Of a stretch of 48,372 nucleotides of DNA, positions 25,113-34,337 are shown piece after piece; the first letter of the stretch is position 1, and the number at the start of each line of letters is the position of its first letter. The translations under genes were made by a program, and so were the position numbers. Origin of the DNA: Chitinophagaceae bacterium (GTDB lineage Bacteria; Bacteroidota; Bacteroidia; Chitinophagales; Chitinophagaceae). Under the pieces are notes generated by a model that ran no database searches, was not told where the DNA came from, and saw nothing but the letters and a program-made list of their open reading frames with translations. The stretch lies in contig CANGGD010000004.1 of NCBI GenBank assembly GCA_947453295.1, positions 1-48,372 of the forward strand, read 5' to 3'.

Positions 25113-27155
25113 TTATTTCTCTTTCATCATTTGGAGTTTTTTTTGAAGCTCGAACAAGTAGTCTCTTAGTTTGGCTGCTTCCATAAAATCTAAATCTTTA
25201 GCAGATTTTTCCATTTGCTTTTTCACTTTTGATATTGCTTTTTCAATGGAAGGAATAGTAGCGTATTCAACAAAGTCTTCCGCTGCAATTGAAATAACAG
25301 ATTGATCTTTTTCAACAATATTAGGATTTGAAGGATCGTAACCCTTTACGTCCAAAACGCTTCCTTGAGCCATTACTTGATCAGTAGATTTTTTTATGGT
25401 TGTTGGAGTTATTCCATGTTTTGTATTATAGGCAACTTGTTTCTCTCTCCTTCTTTGAGTTTCATCGATAGTCTTTTGCATGCTCGCAGTAATTTTATCT
25501 GCATAGAAAAGTACAAGTCCTTTTGAATTTCTTGCCGCCCTTCCGGCTGTTTGAGTTAAGCTTCTTTCATTTCTCAAAAAACCTTCTTTATCGGCATCCA
25601 TTATGGCAACTAACGAAACCTCAGGTAAATCCAATCCCTCTCTTAATAAGTTTACTCCAACTAACACATCAATTGTTCCCAATCTTAATTCGCGTAAAAT
25701 CTCTACTCTTTCTAAGGTATCCACATCACTATGAATATATTTTGATTTGATTTTTATTCGTTCAAAATATTTGTGTAATTCTTCGGTCATCCTTTTAGTT
25801 AGAGTAGTAACTAAAACCCTGTCGCCCATTTTTATTCTATTATCAATTTCCTCCAGCAAGTCATCTATTTGATTTAAAGTGGGCCTGATTTCAATAGGTG
25901 GGTCTAATAGGCCGGTTGGTCTTACTACTTGCTCCACAACCACACCGCCACATTTTTGAAGTTCATACTCGCCAGGAGTAGCCGATACAAAAATGGTTTG
26001 ATTGGTAATATTTTCAAATTCGGTAAAATTTTGTGGGCGGTTGTCCATTGCCGATGGTAATCTAAATCCATAATCAACTAATACAAGTTTACGGCTTCTG
26101 TCTCCTCCATACATTCCACTTATTTGGGGTATAGTTTGATGGCTTTCATCAATAATTGTAATAAAATCTTTTGGGAAATAATCAATCAAACAAAATGGCC
26201 TTGTGCCTGGTTTTCTTCTGTCAAAAAATCTGGAATAATTTTCAATGCCGCTGCAGTAACCTAATTCACGAATCATTTCCAAATCGTAATTAACTCTTTC
26301 ATTAATTCGCTGTGCTTCCTGAAATTTACCGACGCTTTTAAAATATTCTACTTGAGCGTAACTTTCGTCCTGAATTTCATTGATCACCTTCGCTAGCATA
26401 TCTTTTGGCGCCAAGTATAGATTTGCAGGAAAAATAGCTGCATTTTCTACAACACCTATCCTTTTCCCCGTTGATAATTCCAATGTCTCAATACTTTCAA
26501 TTTCATCTCCAAAAAAACAAACCCTATAGCCAAAATCTACATACGGCAAGTTTATGTCTATTGTGTCGCCACTCACACGAAACGAACCTCTTTCAAAATC
26601 ACCCTGACTTCTATGATATAATGAATTTACAAGCGCATGCAAAAATCCTTGTCGGGATAAAACCTGCCCTTGATAAATTCGAATAATCCCATTTTCATAT
26701 TCAGTGGGGTTTCCCATACCATAAATACAACTTACACTTGCAACAATTACAATGTCTCTTCTGCCACTTAATAATTGAGCAGTTGCCTGCAATCTTAGTT
26801 TATCCAGCTCTTCATTTATACTTAAATCCTTTTCAATATAGGTATTGGTTACAGGCATATACGCCTCTGGTTGATAATAATCGTAATATGAAACGAAATA
26901 ACCTACGGCATTATCAGGAAAAAACTGTTTAAATTCTCCATATAACTGAGCTACTAAAGTCTTATTGTGCGTTAGCACTAGTGTTGGTCTTTGTAGATTT
27001 TGAATGACATTAGCCATTGTGAAAGTCTTACCACTCCCTGTAACACCTAATAATGTCTGATACTGCTCTCCTTGAAGTAGATTAGCTGTCAATTCTTTAA
27101 TGGCAGAAGGTTGATCTCCAGCCGGAATATAATCTGAATTAAGTTTAAAAGACAT
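25113..27155 (-). CDS. uvrB: Excinuclease ABC subunit UvrB
   Basis: UvrB is the damage-verifying helicase-like subunit of nucleotide excision repair. The 680 residues have the Walker A motif GVTGSGKTFTMAN (about 39-51), the beta-hairpin region YYDYYQPEAY, IDESHQTIPQI (DEAD-like box), the motif ATPGEYEL, the helicase motif GVNLLREGLDLPEV and QTAGRAARN, and a C-terminal UVR motif (KSAKDLDFMEAAKLRDYL) for UvrA or UvrC contact. Full length. It diverges from typA across a 174-bp region. Confidence 0.98.
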   Translation of the reverse strand: MSFKLNSDYIPAGDQPSAIKELTANLLQGEQYQTLLGVTGSGKTFTMANVIQNLQRPTLVLTHNKTLVAQLYGEFKQFFPDNAVGYFVSYYDYYQPEAYMPVTNTYIEKDLSINEELDKLRLQATAQLLSGRRDIVIVASVSCIYGMGNPTEYENGIIRIYQGQVLSRQGFLHALVNSLYHRSQGDFERGSFRVSGDTIDINLPYVDFGYRVCFFGDEIESIETLELSTGKRIGVVENAAIFPANLYLAPKDMLAKVINEIQDESYAQVEYFKSVGKFQEAQRINERVNYDLEMIRELGYCSGIENYSRFFDRRKPGTRPFCLIDYFPKDFITIIDESHQTIPQISGMYGGDRSRKLVLVDYGFRLPSAMDNRPQNFTEFENITNQTIFVSATPGEYELQKCGGVVVEQVVRPTGLLDPPIEIRPTLNQIDDLLEEIDNRIKMGDRVLVTTLTKRMTEELHKYFERIKIKSKYIHSDVDTLERVEILRELRLGTIDVLVGVNLLREGLDLPEVSLVAIMDADKEGFLRNERSLTQTAGRAARNSKGLVLFYADKITASMQKTIDETQRRREKQVAYNTKHGITPTTIKKSTDQVMAQGSVLDVKGYDPSNPNIVEKDQSVISIAAEDFVEYATIPSIEKAISKVKKQMEKSAKDLDFMEAAKLRDYLFELQKKLQMMKEK

Positions 27156-27249
27156 CTTTGGTTATTAATGAGCAATAAAATTACAAGTTCAATATGAGAA
27201 TTGACAAAGTACTTTAAAACAAGAGAATCAAAACTTAATGATAAAAGAA

Positions 27250-27280
27250 ATTGTCAAACGCCCGAATTTCATTACCTTTG
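27250..27280 (+). promoter_or_regulatory. typA promoter, ATTG-N19-TACCTTTG
   Basis: ATTG at 27250-27253 and TACCTTTG at 27273-27280 with 19 bp between match the Bacteroidota consensus. Expected transcription start is near 27287, giving a leader of about 43 nt before the typA ATG. Confidence 0.7.
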
Positions 27281-27295
27281 CGCGTCAAAAAAAAT

Positions 27296-27314
27296 GCCTT
27301 AAATTTTTTAAGGC
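27296..27314 (+). promoter_or_regulatory. Perfect hairpin in the typA leader
   Basis: GCCTTAAA at 27296-27303 and TTTAAGGC at 27307-27314 form a perfect 8-bp stem with a 3-nt loop. It sits between the predicted transcription start and the typA ATG, ending 15 nt before that ATG. No T run follows, so it is not a terminator; it could affect ribosome loading or RNA stability. Confidence 0.6.
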
Positions 27315-27329
27315 GACAAAAATAAGATA

Positions 27330-29138
27330 ATGAATATTCGCAACATCGCAATTATTGCCCACGTAGATCATGGAAAAACAACATTAGTTGACAAGATTTT
27401 ACACGCCACAAAAGTTTTTAGAGATAATCAAGAAACAGGCGAATTAATAATGGATAGTAATGATCTTGAAAGAGAAAGAGGTATTACTATTTTCAGTAAA
27501 AATGTATCAGTTACTTATAAAGACATTAAGATTAATGTTATTGATACTCCTGGTCACTCGGATTTTGGAGGTGAAGTAGAGAGGGTATTAAAAATGGCTG
27601 ATGGCGTTTTGTTATTGGTTGATGCTTTTGAAGGACCAATGCCACAAACCCGTTTTGTATTACAAAAAGCTTTGGCTTTGGGATTACGTCCAATTGTGGT
27701 AATCAATAAAGTGGATAAGCCAAATTGTAGACCTGATGAGGTTCATGATGCTGTTTTTGAATTGTTTTTCAATTTGGATGCAACAGAAGAGCAGTTAGAT
27801 TTCCCTACTTTTTATGGTTCGGGTAAAAACGGATGGTTTAATGATTCATTAACTCCAATAGACAACATTGCGCCATTATTAGATGGTATTATCAAATATG
27901 TTCCTGAGCCAAAAGCCAATCAAGGAACTTCTCAAATGCAAATCACTTCATTGGATTATTCATCTTTTTTAGGAAGAATAGCAGTAGGTAAAGTTGCAAG
28001 AGGCAGTTTGAAAGAAAACCAGCAAATTTCATTAGTGCAGGCTGATGGCACCATCAAAAAAATGAGAATAAAAGAGTTGTATGTATTTGAGGGAATGGGT
28101 AAGAAAAAAGCAGAAGAAGTATTTGCCGGCGATATATGTGCAGTGGTTGGATTAGATGATTTTAATATTGGCGATACTATTGCTGATGCTGAAAATCCAG
28201 AAGCGCTTCCTGTAATCAGTGTAGATGAGCCAACGATGAGCATGTTATTTGGTATCAACAACTCTCCGTTTTTTGGTAAGGAGGGTAAGTTTGTAACGAG
28301 TAGACATTTAAGAGATAGATTATTTAAAGAAACAGAAAAAAATCTTGCACTTCGCGTAGAGGACAGCGATAGTGCGGATAGTTTTTTAGTATATGGTAGA
28401 GGTATTCTTCATTTGGGTATTTTGATTGAAACCATGAGAAGAGAAGGATTTGAATTAACAATAGGACAGCCTCAGGTTTTGGTAAAAACAATAGATGGGA
28501 AAAAGCATGAGCCATATGAGAATTTGGTGGTAGATGTGCCTGCAGAATTTAGTGGAAAAGTAATTGACATGGTTACCCAACGCAAGGGTGAAATGTTAAT
28601 CATGGAAACAAAGGGAGAGATGCAGCATCTTGAGTTTGAAATTCCTTCAAGAGGATTAATAGGATTGCGAAGCAATATGTTGACGAACACAGCAGGTGAA
28701 GCTGTTATGGCGCATCGCTTTTTAGAGTACAAGCCTTGGAAAGGTTCAATTCCTGGAAGAAACAATGGTGTGTTATTATCTAAAACAACTGAGAAAACAA
28801 CTGCCTATTCTATAGATAAATTACAAGACAGAGGAAGATTTTTTGTAGATCCAGGAGATGATGTCTATGCAGGTCAGGTTATTGCAGAGCATATTAAACC
28901 AGGAGATTTGGTGGTAAACGCAACAGAAGCAAAAAAATTAACCAATCATAGAGCAAGTGGAAGTGATGATGCAAGTAGAGCTGCACCAAAAATCTTAATG
29001 ACTTTGGAAGAGTGTATGGAATACATCCAACAAGATGAATGTATAGAAGTAACTCCTAAAAATATCAGATTAAGAAAAACGATATTAAATGAGGATGATA
29101 GAAAACGTGCAAGTAAGTCTATGGGACAAGAGGCTTAA
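27330..29138 (+). CDS. typA: Ribosome-associated translational GTPase TypA/BipA
   Basis: TypA/BipA is an EF-G-like GTPase that aids ribosome assembly and translation under stress, notably cold. The 602 residues start [21 protein letters not shown] (P-loop near 11-20), with [24 protein letters not shown] and [11 protein letters not shown] as the remaining G motifs. BipA-specific features are the [21 protein letters not shown] segment and the C-terminal [12 protein letters not shown] region. Length is normal. It has its own promoter, leader hairpin and terminator, so it is probably monocistronic. Confidence 0.98.
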   Translation: MNIRNIAIIAHVDHGKTTLVDKILHATKVFRDNQETGELIMDSNDLERERGITIFSKNVSVTYKDIKINVIDTPGHSDFGGEVERVLKMADGVLLLVDAFEGPMPQTRFVLQKALALGLRPIVVINKVDKPNCRPDEVHDAVFELFFNLDATEEQLDFPTFYGSGKNGWFNDSLTPIDNIAPLLDGIIKYVPEPKANQGTSQMQITSLDYSSFLGRIAVGKVARGSLKENQQISLVQADGTIKKMRIKELYVFEGMGKKKAEEVFAGDICAVVGLDDFNIGDTIADAENPEALPVISVDEPTMSMLFGINNSPFFGKEGKFVTSRHLRDRLFKETEKNLALRVEDSDSADSFLVYGRGILHLGILIETMRREGFELTIGQPQVLVKTIDGKKHEPYENLVVDVPAEFSGKVIDMVTQRKGEMLIMETKGEMQHLEFEIPSRGLIGLRSNMLTNTAGEAVMAHRFLEYKPWKGSIPGRNNGVLLSKTTEKTTAYSIDKLQDRGRFFVDPGDDVYAGQVIAEHIKPGDLVVNATEAKKLTNHRASGSDDASRAAPKILMTLEECMEYIQQDECIEVTPKNIRLRKTILNEDDRKRASKSMGQEA

Positions 29139-29158
29139 AACAAACTCTTTAATCTTTG

Positions 29159-29187
29159 AACCCTCTGTAATTACAGAGGGTTTTTTA
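29159..29187 (+). terminator. Strong intrinsic terminator after typA
   Basis: A perfect 24-bp palindrome (29159-29182, arms AACCCTCTGT/ACAGAGGGTT with AATT centre) is followed on the plus strand by T-rich sequence (29181-29190). It starts 21 bp after the typA stop. The opposite strand lacks a T run beyond the stem, so termination should be one-directional. Confidence 0.9.
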
Positions 29188-29212
29188 TTTTGGAAAGGTT
29201 TATCTTTGAGCC

Positions 29213-29431
29213 GTGAAAAATTTCTTACAAAAAAACTTTTTGTTAGTACTATTCTTCTTGATAAATGAGTGCTGTAAAGCTCAATGCTCGATGTGTACAA
29301 AAACGGCAGCACAATTAGGAGAGAAGCCTGCATTGGGTTTAAATAACGGTATTCTGTACCTGATGTTAACGCCATTTGCCATAATTGGAGTAATTGCTTA
29401 CAGATGGTGGAAGGGGGAAAAATCTAAATAA
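29213..29431 (+). CDS. Small membrane protein with CSMC motif, unknown function
   Basis: This 72-residue protein has a signal-like hydrophobic start (about 8-18), a cysteine cluster (ECCKAQCSMCTKTA, about 19-32), a KPALGLNNGILYLM segment and one C-terminal membrane helix (about 45-64) ending in a basic tail. Similar short proteins with QCSMCTKTA followed by GLN-GILYL are, from memory, widespread in Bacteroidota, but no function is known to me. The GTG at 29213 is the only suitable start. A TATCTTTG element at 29201-29208 lies immediately upstream, too close for a normal leader, so its promoter is unclear. Confidence 0.72.
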   Translation: MKNFLQKNFLLVLFFLINECCKAQCSMCTKTAAQLGEKPALGLNNGILYLMLTPFAIIGVIAYRWWKGEKSK

Positions 29432-29466
29432 AAATCACCAACACTCATTATCAATATCCACTTTCA

Positions 29467-30258
29467 ATGAAAAAAGTAATTTGTTTACTTGTTATTGGAG
29501 AGAAACACCAAAAACTATTCAAAAAAAATAAATCTCAATTCTATTCTTATGCTCAAAAATGTGATGCAGAAATAAAAATAATAGATGCACCACTTGATGA
29601 AACATATAAAAGACCCTTATTGTCTCAAAAATTATTAATCCCCGGTTTAGTCAAAGAGTTTGATATTGCTCTTTTTTTGGATTTAGATATAAAAATAAAT
29701 AAGAACGCTCCTTCAATTTTTGATGTGCTGCCCAAAGAAAAATCTTTTGGCGCCATTACTGACCCAAGAGGCACGGAAGAATTTAATAAAACATGGGGAA
29801 ACGAAATTAGAATAACTCAAGAAAGTACTTTGAGTTATTTTGAGTCTCGTAATTTTTTGGCAAATAATAATTTAATTGGAAGTATAAATGGGGGCGTTTT
29901 TATTTTTAGGCCGCTTGCAGTAGGTGATTTATTTGAAAATTATTATTATTCAGACCACGATCAAGGTCCATTTAATAGTTATGAAGAAGGGCCTATGGCA
30001 TATCTCACACAAACCAATGATAGTTTTTTTAGTATTGACCCGAAATTCAACTTGCAAATACTATATAAATTAAAAGGAACTGAAGAAGGTAATAGAATAA
30101 TCAATAATCAAAAAAAAGTTCCATCAATTATAAGAAAATATTATCAGCGAAAATTTAAAACTGTTTTTTTTCCATCAAAATCATACAAAATTTTTGTAGA
30201 GAACTATTTACAACAAAATTGGTTTATTCATTTTGCAGGAGGTTATCCTTTTGTATAA
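29467..30258 (+). CDS. GT8-like glycosyltransferase
   Basis: The 263 residues fit a GT-A fold transferase. FLDLDIKIN near residue 73-81 supplies a DLD (DxD-type) metal and nucleotide-sugar motif, SINGGVFIFRP (about 141-151) matches the acceptor-side NGG motif of GT8-like enzymes, and the C-terminus has FIHFAGGYP with the His typical of that family. Donor and acceptor are unknown. No membrane helix is seen, so it is cytoplasmic or peripheral. It converges with the next glycosyltransferase (12 bp between stops), pointing to a surface glycan locus. Confidence 0.75.
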   Translation: MKKVICLLVIGEKHQKLFKKNKSQFYSYAQKCDAEIKIIDAPLDETYKRPLLSQKLLIPGLVKEFDIALFLDLDIKINKNAPSIFDVLPKEKSFGAITDPRGTEEFNKTWGNEIRITQESTLSYFESRNFLANNNLIGSINGGVFIFRPLAVGDLFENYYYSDHDQGPFNSYEEGPMAYLTQTNDSFFSIDPKFNLQILYKLKGTEEGNRIINNQKKVPSIIRKYYQRKFKTVFFPSKSYKIFVENYLQQNWFIHFAGGYPFV

Positions 30259-30269
30259 TCACAAAAAAG

Positions 30270-31043
30270 TTATCTGTATTTGTTCAACACAACAGACCAA
30301 TCAACCAAAGGAGTAAAGGTATCTATATGCATATGATTGGAAAGACCAGGAATAGGCGACAAACAAATGCATTTGTTTTTGAACTCATTTCTCCCGTACA
30401 ACATTTTACTCAATAAACCATCTTGTGCATTTTTCGTTGATTTATTTAACAACAAAAAATGTTTTTTTAAAACGCTGACTTCCAACATAAAAGTAAAAGT
30501 TGTATTTGCAATTTGCCTCCAATGATGTGTTGATGTATGAAAAATGAAAGATTGGTCATTATCAAATACGTTATATCTATCTGGATAATCTGGTGGATGA
30601 ATAACAATATCTGGTTTTACTTCAGAAATTTTGTTTTTATTAAAACGATTTCGTTTTTTAAATGTAATGACGTCCTTCTCTTTAATCAATGTAATGATGT
30701 GTTTAAAACAATCGGGATGGTGGAGATAATCATCTTCACATAGATAAACCCATTCGTCTTCAGGGAATTCGCTTGCAATCGTTATTGATTGTCTAAGAGA
30801 TTCGTCATTACCATAATTTCCATTTATTAGTTGGATATCATATTGCTGAAAAAAGCTGATTAATTCGTCAGATAATTTATCTCCTAAAACTGTTATTTTA
30901 TGGGGATATAATTCTATTGAAGCAATTAAACTTTTAAAGCAAATCTTGATAATTTCGGTTTTATTAAGATCAAATGGCCTAGGTGATTTATTTACAGAAA
31001 CTACAAAATCACAGGCGCGAAATACTACATTTATTTTATTCAT
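30270..31043 (-). CDS. Glycosyltransferase-like protein with CEDDY motif
   Basis: This protein of about 257 residues has the layout of a GT-A (GT2-like) transferase: an N-terminal strand INVVFRACDF, a central SLRQSITIASEF segment and EWVYLCEDDYLHHP holding the acidic DxD-like motif. It is not a standard GT2 and I cannot name donor or product. The ATG at the complement of 31041-31043 (MNKINVVF) is chosen; the longer version starts at a TTG inside the end of the upstream gene. It is the last gene of the minus-strand run that begins at adk. Confidence 0.68.
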   Translation of the reverse strand: MNKINVVFRACDFVVSVNKSPRPFDLNKTEIIKICFKSLIASIELYPHKITVLGDKLSDELISFFQQYDIQLINGNYGNDESLRQSITIASEFPEDEWVYLCEDDYLHHPDCFKHIITLIKEKDVITFKKRNRFNKNKISEVKPDIVIHPPDYPDRYNVFDNDQSFIFHTSTHHWRQIANTTFTFMLEVSVLKKHFLLLNKSTKNAQDGLLSKMLYGRNEFKNKCICLSPIPGLSNHMHIDTFTPLVDWSVVLNKYR

Positions 31044-31065
31044 AATCAGATTAATTCTACTATTT

Positions 31066-32322
31066 TTATAACTGTTTTTCAATTAAAGAAATGGCGTGAT
31101 CAAACTTCTGTATAACCTTGTCCCATGTGTAATTTATTTTTACATATTCATAACCTTTGTATCCCTTTTTCTTATTTTCAATTTCATTTAAACTTGAAAG
31201 AATTGCTGAATTGAATTCTTTCTTATTGTAATAAAACCAACCCCCTTCGCTAATTTCAATGTGGTTAAGTAGCACCTCACAATTTCCATTGACGATAACT
31301 GGTATTTTATTAGCAAAGCTTTCAAGTAAAACAAGAGATAAGCTTTCATATTTGGAAGGAACAATGAGTGATAAAGCTGATTTTATGAGTTGTGTTTTCT
31401 CAACATCACTTACAAATCCAAGATAGAGAACAGAAGGATGTTTCACTTCATTTATCATGTTTTTTCCTGCTAGAACTAAAACAATATCATTATGATCTTT
31501 TTTCTTAAAGTCAATAAAGTAATCAAATAATTCATTGCAGCCTTTTGCTGAATCAATTCTGCCTACATACAAAATGTACTGTTTATTTATTCCAAAACGG
31601 TCTTTAATATTAATCTCTGCATTTGTATTGTCTTCATCAATACCAACAGCAACAATTTCCTTTTGAATATGATTGATTGAAAACATTTTTTCTGAGAATA
31701 GTTTTTCAGATAGCGTATTGAAAAAAATAAACTTAGGCGCTGCCATTACATTTTTAAAAATGGGCAGATATGCAGAAGGCTCATCATGCATTGTAGGAAT
31801 TAAAATACTCTTTTTACCAACAATATCAATGCATGCGGCAGTAGTATAATACAAATAAGTAAAAAAAATAAAAGCGGTGTAGCTATTTTGATTGTCGAGT
31901 AAATAATTTTTTAAATCATAAGTTTCAGGGCCCTGAAGTGCTAGCCATTTCTTACTGTCAATATTAGAAACATCTGCCTCTGGGAAAATAGCCAGATACC
32001 ATTTTGGCTGACCAATAAATCTATAGAATTTTTGAAACAACCATCTTCCTCTTAATTTTCTGTTTAATTTATGTACCTTTTTTGAATGAGCCTTCGGAGG
32101 ATGATTAAATCTAATAATTTCAATGTTATTTTCAAATGAACTTCCAAGTGGCAAAACCGGCTCCCAGGTATGATAATCAGTAGCTCTACTTGTAAGAACT
32201 ACAACCTCGTAATTAGCAATCAGTTTTTCAGCAATCATTCTTGCATGCACCTCTGCACCACCATTTATTTGTTGGCCATACCTTTGAACAATTATTGCAA
32301 TTTTGGGTTTATTGAAATTCAC
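31066..32322 (-). CDS. Glycosyltransferase family 4 protein (GTG start)
   Basis: A GT-B fold, retaining glycosyltransferase of 418 residues. The N-terminus reads KIAIIVQRYGQQINGGAEVHARMIAEKL, the acceptor-domain start common in GT4 enzymes; ILYVGRIDSAKG begins the donor domain and VPSKYESLSLVLLESFAN holds the E-x7-E nucleotide-sugar motif. GTG at 32322 is the start because a TAA lies six bases upstream in frame. Likely role is in surface polysaccharide or lipopolysaccharide assembly; the sugar is unknown. Its stop lies 22 bp before the next gene's start. Confidence 0.85.
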   Translation of the reverse strand: MNFNKPKIAIIVQRYGQQINGGAEVHARMIAEKLIANYEVVVLTSRATDYHTWEPVLPLGSSFENNIEIIRFNHPPKAHSKKVHKLNRKLRGRWLFQKFYRFIGQPKWYLAIFPEADVSNIDSKKWLALQGPETYDLKNYLLDNQNSYTAFIFFTYLYYTTAACIDIVGKKSILIPTMHDEPSAYLPIFKNVMAAPKFIFFNTLSEKLFSEKMFSINHIQKEIVAVGIDEDNTNAEINIKDRFGINKQYILYVGRIDSAKGCNELFDYFIDFKKKDHNDIVLVLAGKNMINEVKHPSVLYLGFVSDVEKTQLIKSALSLIVPSKYESLSLVLLESFANKIPVIVNGNCEVLLNHIEISEGGWFYYNKKEFNSAILSSLNEIENKKKGYKGYEYVKINYTWDKVIQKFDHAISLIEKQL

Positions 32323-32349
32323 TAATTTTTATTTTATCAATTCGGCAAT

Positions 32350-33240
32350 CTAAATATTATCAACAAATTTATATAGATTGGTTAATTTGTTGTCTTTAAT
32401 TAATGACTGCATAAGTTCTTCTTTACTAATTCCCTTCATTCTTTTTTGCTGAATTAATAAATATGCTTTTTCTGCAAGTAATCTTAATTTCTTTTCTGTA
32501 TGTTGATGTATTTGATATTGAGAAACATACTGGCATAATAAATCTATACCGTCTTCATTAGTAGCAACTGTTTTAAAAATTGGAATCTCCTTTTTATTAT
32601 GGAACTCTGCATTTATCATCATCTTTTTTAAATTATTATAAAAAAGATCTGCTTCGGGCCTGTCGGATTTATTTACAATAAATACATCTGCTATCTCAAA
32701 TAAACCTGCTTTCATAGCCTGTATTTCATCACCTGACTCTGGCACTAAAACAACCATTGTAATATCTGCCAATCCTGCAATTTCAATTTCACTTTGTCCA
32801 ACGCCAACTGTTTCAATTATAATATAATCAAACGAAGCCTCCTTTAAAATATCAGTTATTTCTATCGCTTTAGAATTTAACCCTCCCATTGCGCCTCTTG
32901 AAGCAAGCGACCTGATATATACAAGTGGGTGATTATGCCATCTGTTCATTCTAATTCTGTCTCCTAATAAAGCACCTAGGTGAAAGGGAGATGACGGATC
33001 AATACACATCACAGCAACAGTTTTATTGTCTTCAACCAACTTACTAATTAAAGCATCTGTTAAGGTACTTTTTCCAGCACCCGGCGGTCCAGTAATTCCC
33101 ATAATCTTTGATGGAGAATTCAAATTTAAAGTTTGTAAAAACTGTTCAGAGCCCTCTATTTCATTTTCAATTAATGAAATGCTTCTTGATAATGCCTTTA
33201 CATCTCTTTGTCTTATTTTTTCTAAAAGTCCTTCCCACAT
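32350..33240 (-). CDS. meaB: MeaB/ArgK-family P-loop GTPase
   Basis: MeaB is a G3E-family GTPase that protects and reactivates methylmalonyl-CoA mutase or related B12-dependent mutases. The 296 residues contain the P-loop GITGPPGAGKSTLTDALI (about 49-66), CIDPSSPFHLGALLGDRIRM, RSLASRGAMGGL and FDYIIIETVGVGQSE, all diagnostic, plus the NKSDRPEAD guanine-specificity motif. It is somewhat shorter than many homologues at the C-terminus. It lies between two glycosyltransferase genes in the same run, with no mutase gene in the window, which is an unusual place. Confidence 0.93.
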   Translation of the reverse strand: MWEGLLEKIRQRDVKALSRSISLIENEIEGSEQFLQTLNLNSPSKIMGITGPPGAGKSTLTDALISKLVEDNKTVAVMCIDPSSPFHLGALLGDRIRMNRWHNHPLVYIRSLASRGAMGGLNSKAIEITDILKEASFDYIIIETVGVGQSEIEIAGLADITMVVLVPESGDEIQAMKAGLFEIADVFIVNKSDRPEADLFYNNLKKMMINAEFHNKKEIPIFKTVATNEDGIDLLCQYVSQYQIHQHTEKKLRLLAEKAYLLIQQKRMKGISKEELMQSLIKDNKLTNLYKFVDNI

Positions 33241-33260
33241 ACTTCAATAATTGTTTTTTA

Positions 33261-34328
33261 TTAATAGAAACTTCTATACACTTCCAGGTATTTTTTTGCA
33301 ACTGAATTCCAATCAAACAGTTTGGATCTCTTTATAATTCTATCTTTTTTTTCAGGATTATTTTTATAATCATTTAAAAACTCTACTAAATCATTTTGCA
33401 TGGAAACCGGATTGAAATTACTAAAATAATAAGCGTCATCACCGCCGATCTCGGGCAATGCTGTTGATTTAGATAAAATAACAGGAACACCATATTGCAT
33501 AGCTTCAATAACAGGTAAGCCAAAACCTTCAGCCAATGAAGGAAACAAAAATGCTTCGCAGTTTTGCAAATACCATTGTTTATCGTTTTCAGTGATGGCC
33601 CCTGTAAAAACAACCCGGTTTTCTACGCCAATTTTCTTGGCCTCTTCTATAATTTTTTCTTTGTACTCTTCATTTGAAGTGATTCCTGCTATTATCAATT
33701 CTAAATTGTTTTTCTCTAGTAAAGCCGGAAGTACATGAAAATTTTTCTTCTGTGTAATGGTCCCTATAGTAAACAAAAATTGATTAGATGGGACTGATGT
33801 CGGAATGCTGAGTGTTTTTATATTATTTAAATTACAACCATTGTGAATTACACTAAGTGGTGTATCTCTGATATCAATGTGTTTTTTTATATCATTTGCT
33901 GTAAATTCAGAAATGGCTATGATGTGGTCTGTATTTCTTATTTTATGTTGAAGTTTTTTTATTTCTCTCTCGATTTTATATTCTTCCTTCTGTTCATGTA
34001 AAAAATTGAGGTCGTGCACCGTTAAAACAATTTTCAAATTTGATCTTTTGGGAAAATATTGAGTAGTCTGATAATTTGCGTGCCAAATATTAAAACTCCT
34101 CATTGATGGCATCCAAAATTTATGAAAAGAATGTTGATTAATGTAATGTCCGTTTTCACCAAAGCTCTTTCTTTCACTTTCTCTTACGTAAAAAAAGATT
34201 TCTTCTGAGTCATTGTCTATATGTTGTTGAATAGCATTTCCTAATTGATGGCAATAATGATACAAACCAGTATGAGGATATTTCATTCTTTCCGCATCAA
34301 AAATTATTCTTTTTTTATTTGAATTCAT
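33261..34328 (-). CDS. Glycosyltransferase family 4 (GT1-like superfamily) protein
   Basis: A GT-B fold glycosyltransferase of 355 residues. After an N-terminal acceptor domain starting RIIFDAERMKYPHTGLYHYC, the donor domain begins FLFTIGTITQKKNFHVL and carries the signature FLFPSLAEGFGLPVIEAMQYGVPV with the E-x7-E motif, followed by ALPEIGGDDAYYF. These are typical of mannosyl- or other hexosyl-transferases of the GT4 family. Specific sugar is unknown. It is 20 bp upstream of meaB and 9 bp downstream of the GT2 gene. Confidence 0.87.
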   Translation of the reverse strand: MNSNKKRIIFDAERMKYPHTGLYHYCHQLGNAIQQHIDNDSEEIFFYVRESERKSFGENGHYINQHSFHKFWMPSMRSFNIWHANYQTTQYFPKRSNLKIVLTVHDLNFLHEQKEEYKIEREIKKLQHKIRNTDHIIAISEFTANDIKKHIDIRDTPLSVIHNGCNLNNIKTLSIPTSVPSNQFLFTIGTITQKKNFHVLPALLEKNNLELIIAGITSNEEYKEKIIEEAKKIGVENRVVFTGAITENDKQWYLQNCEAFLFPSLAEGFGLPVIEAMQYGVPVILSKSTALPEIGGDDAYYFSNFNPVSMQNDLVEFLNDYKNNPEKKDRIIKRSKLFDWNSVAKKYLEVYRSFY

Positions 34329-34337
34329 TCAATTAAT

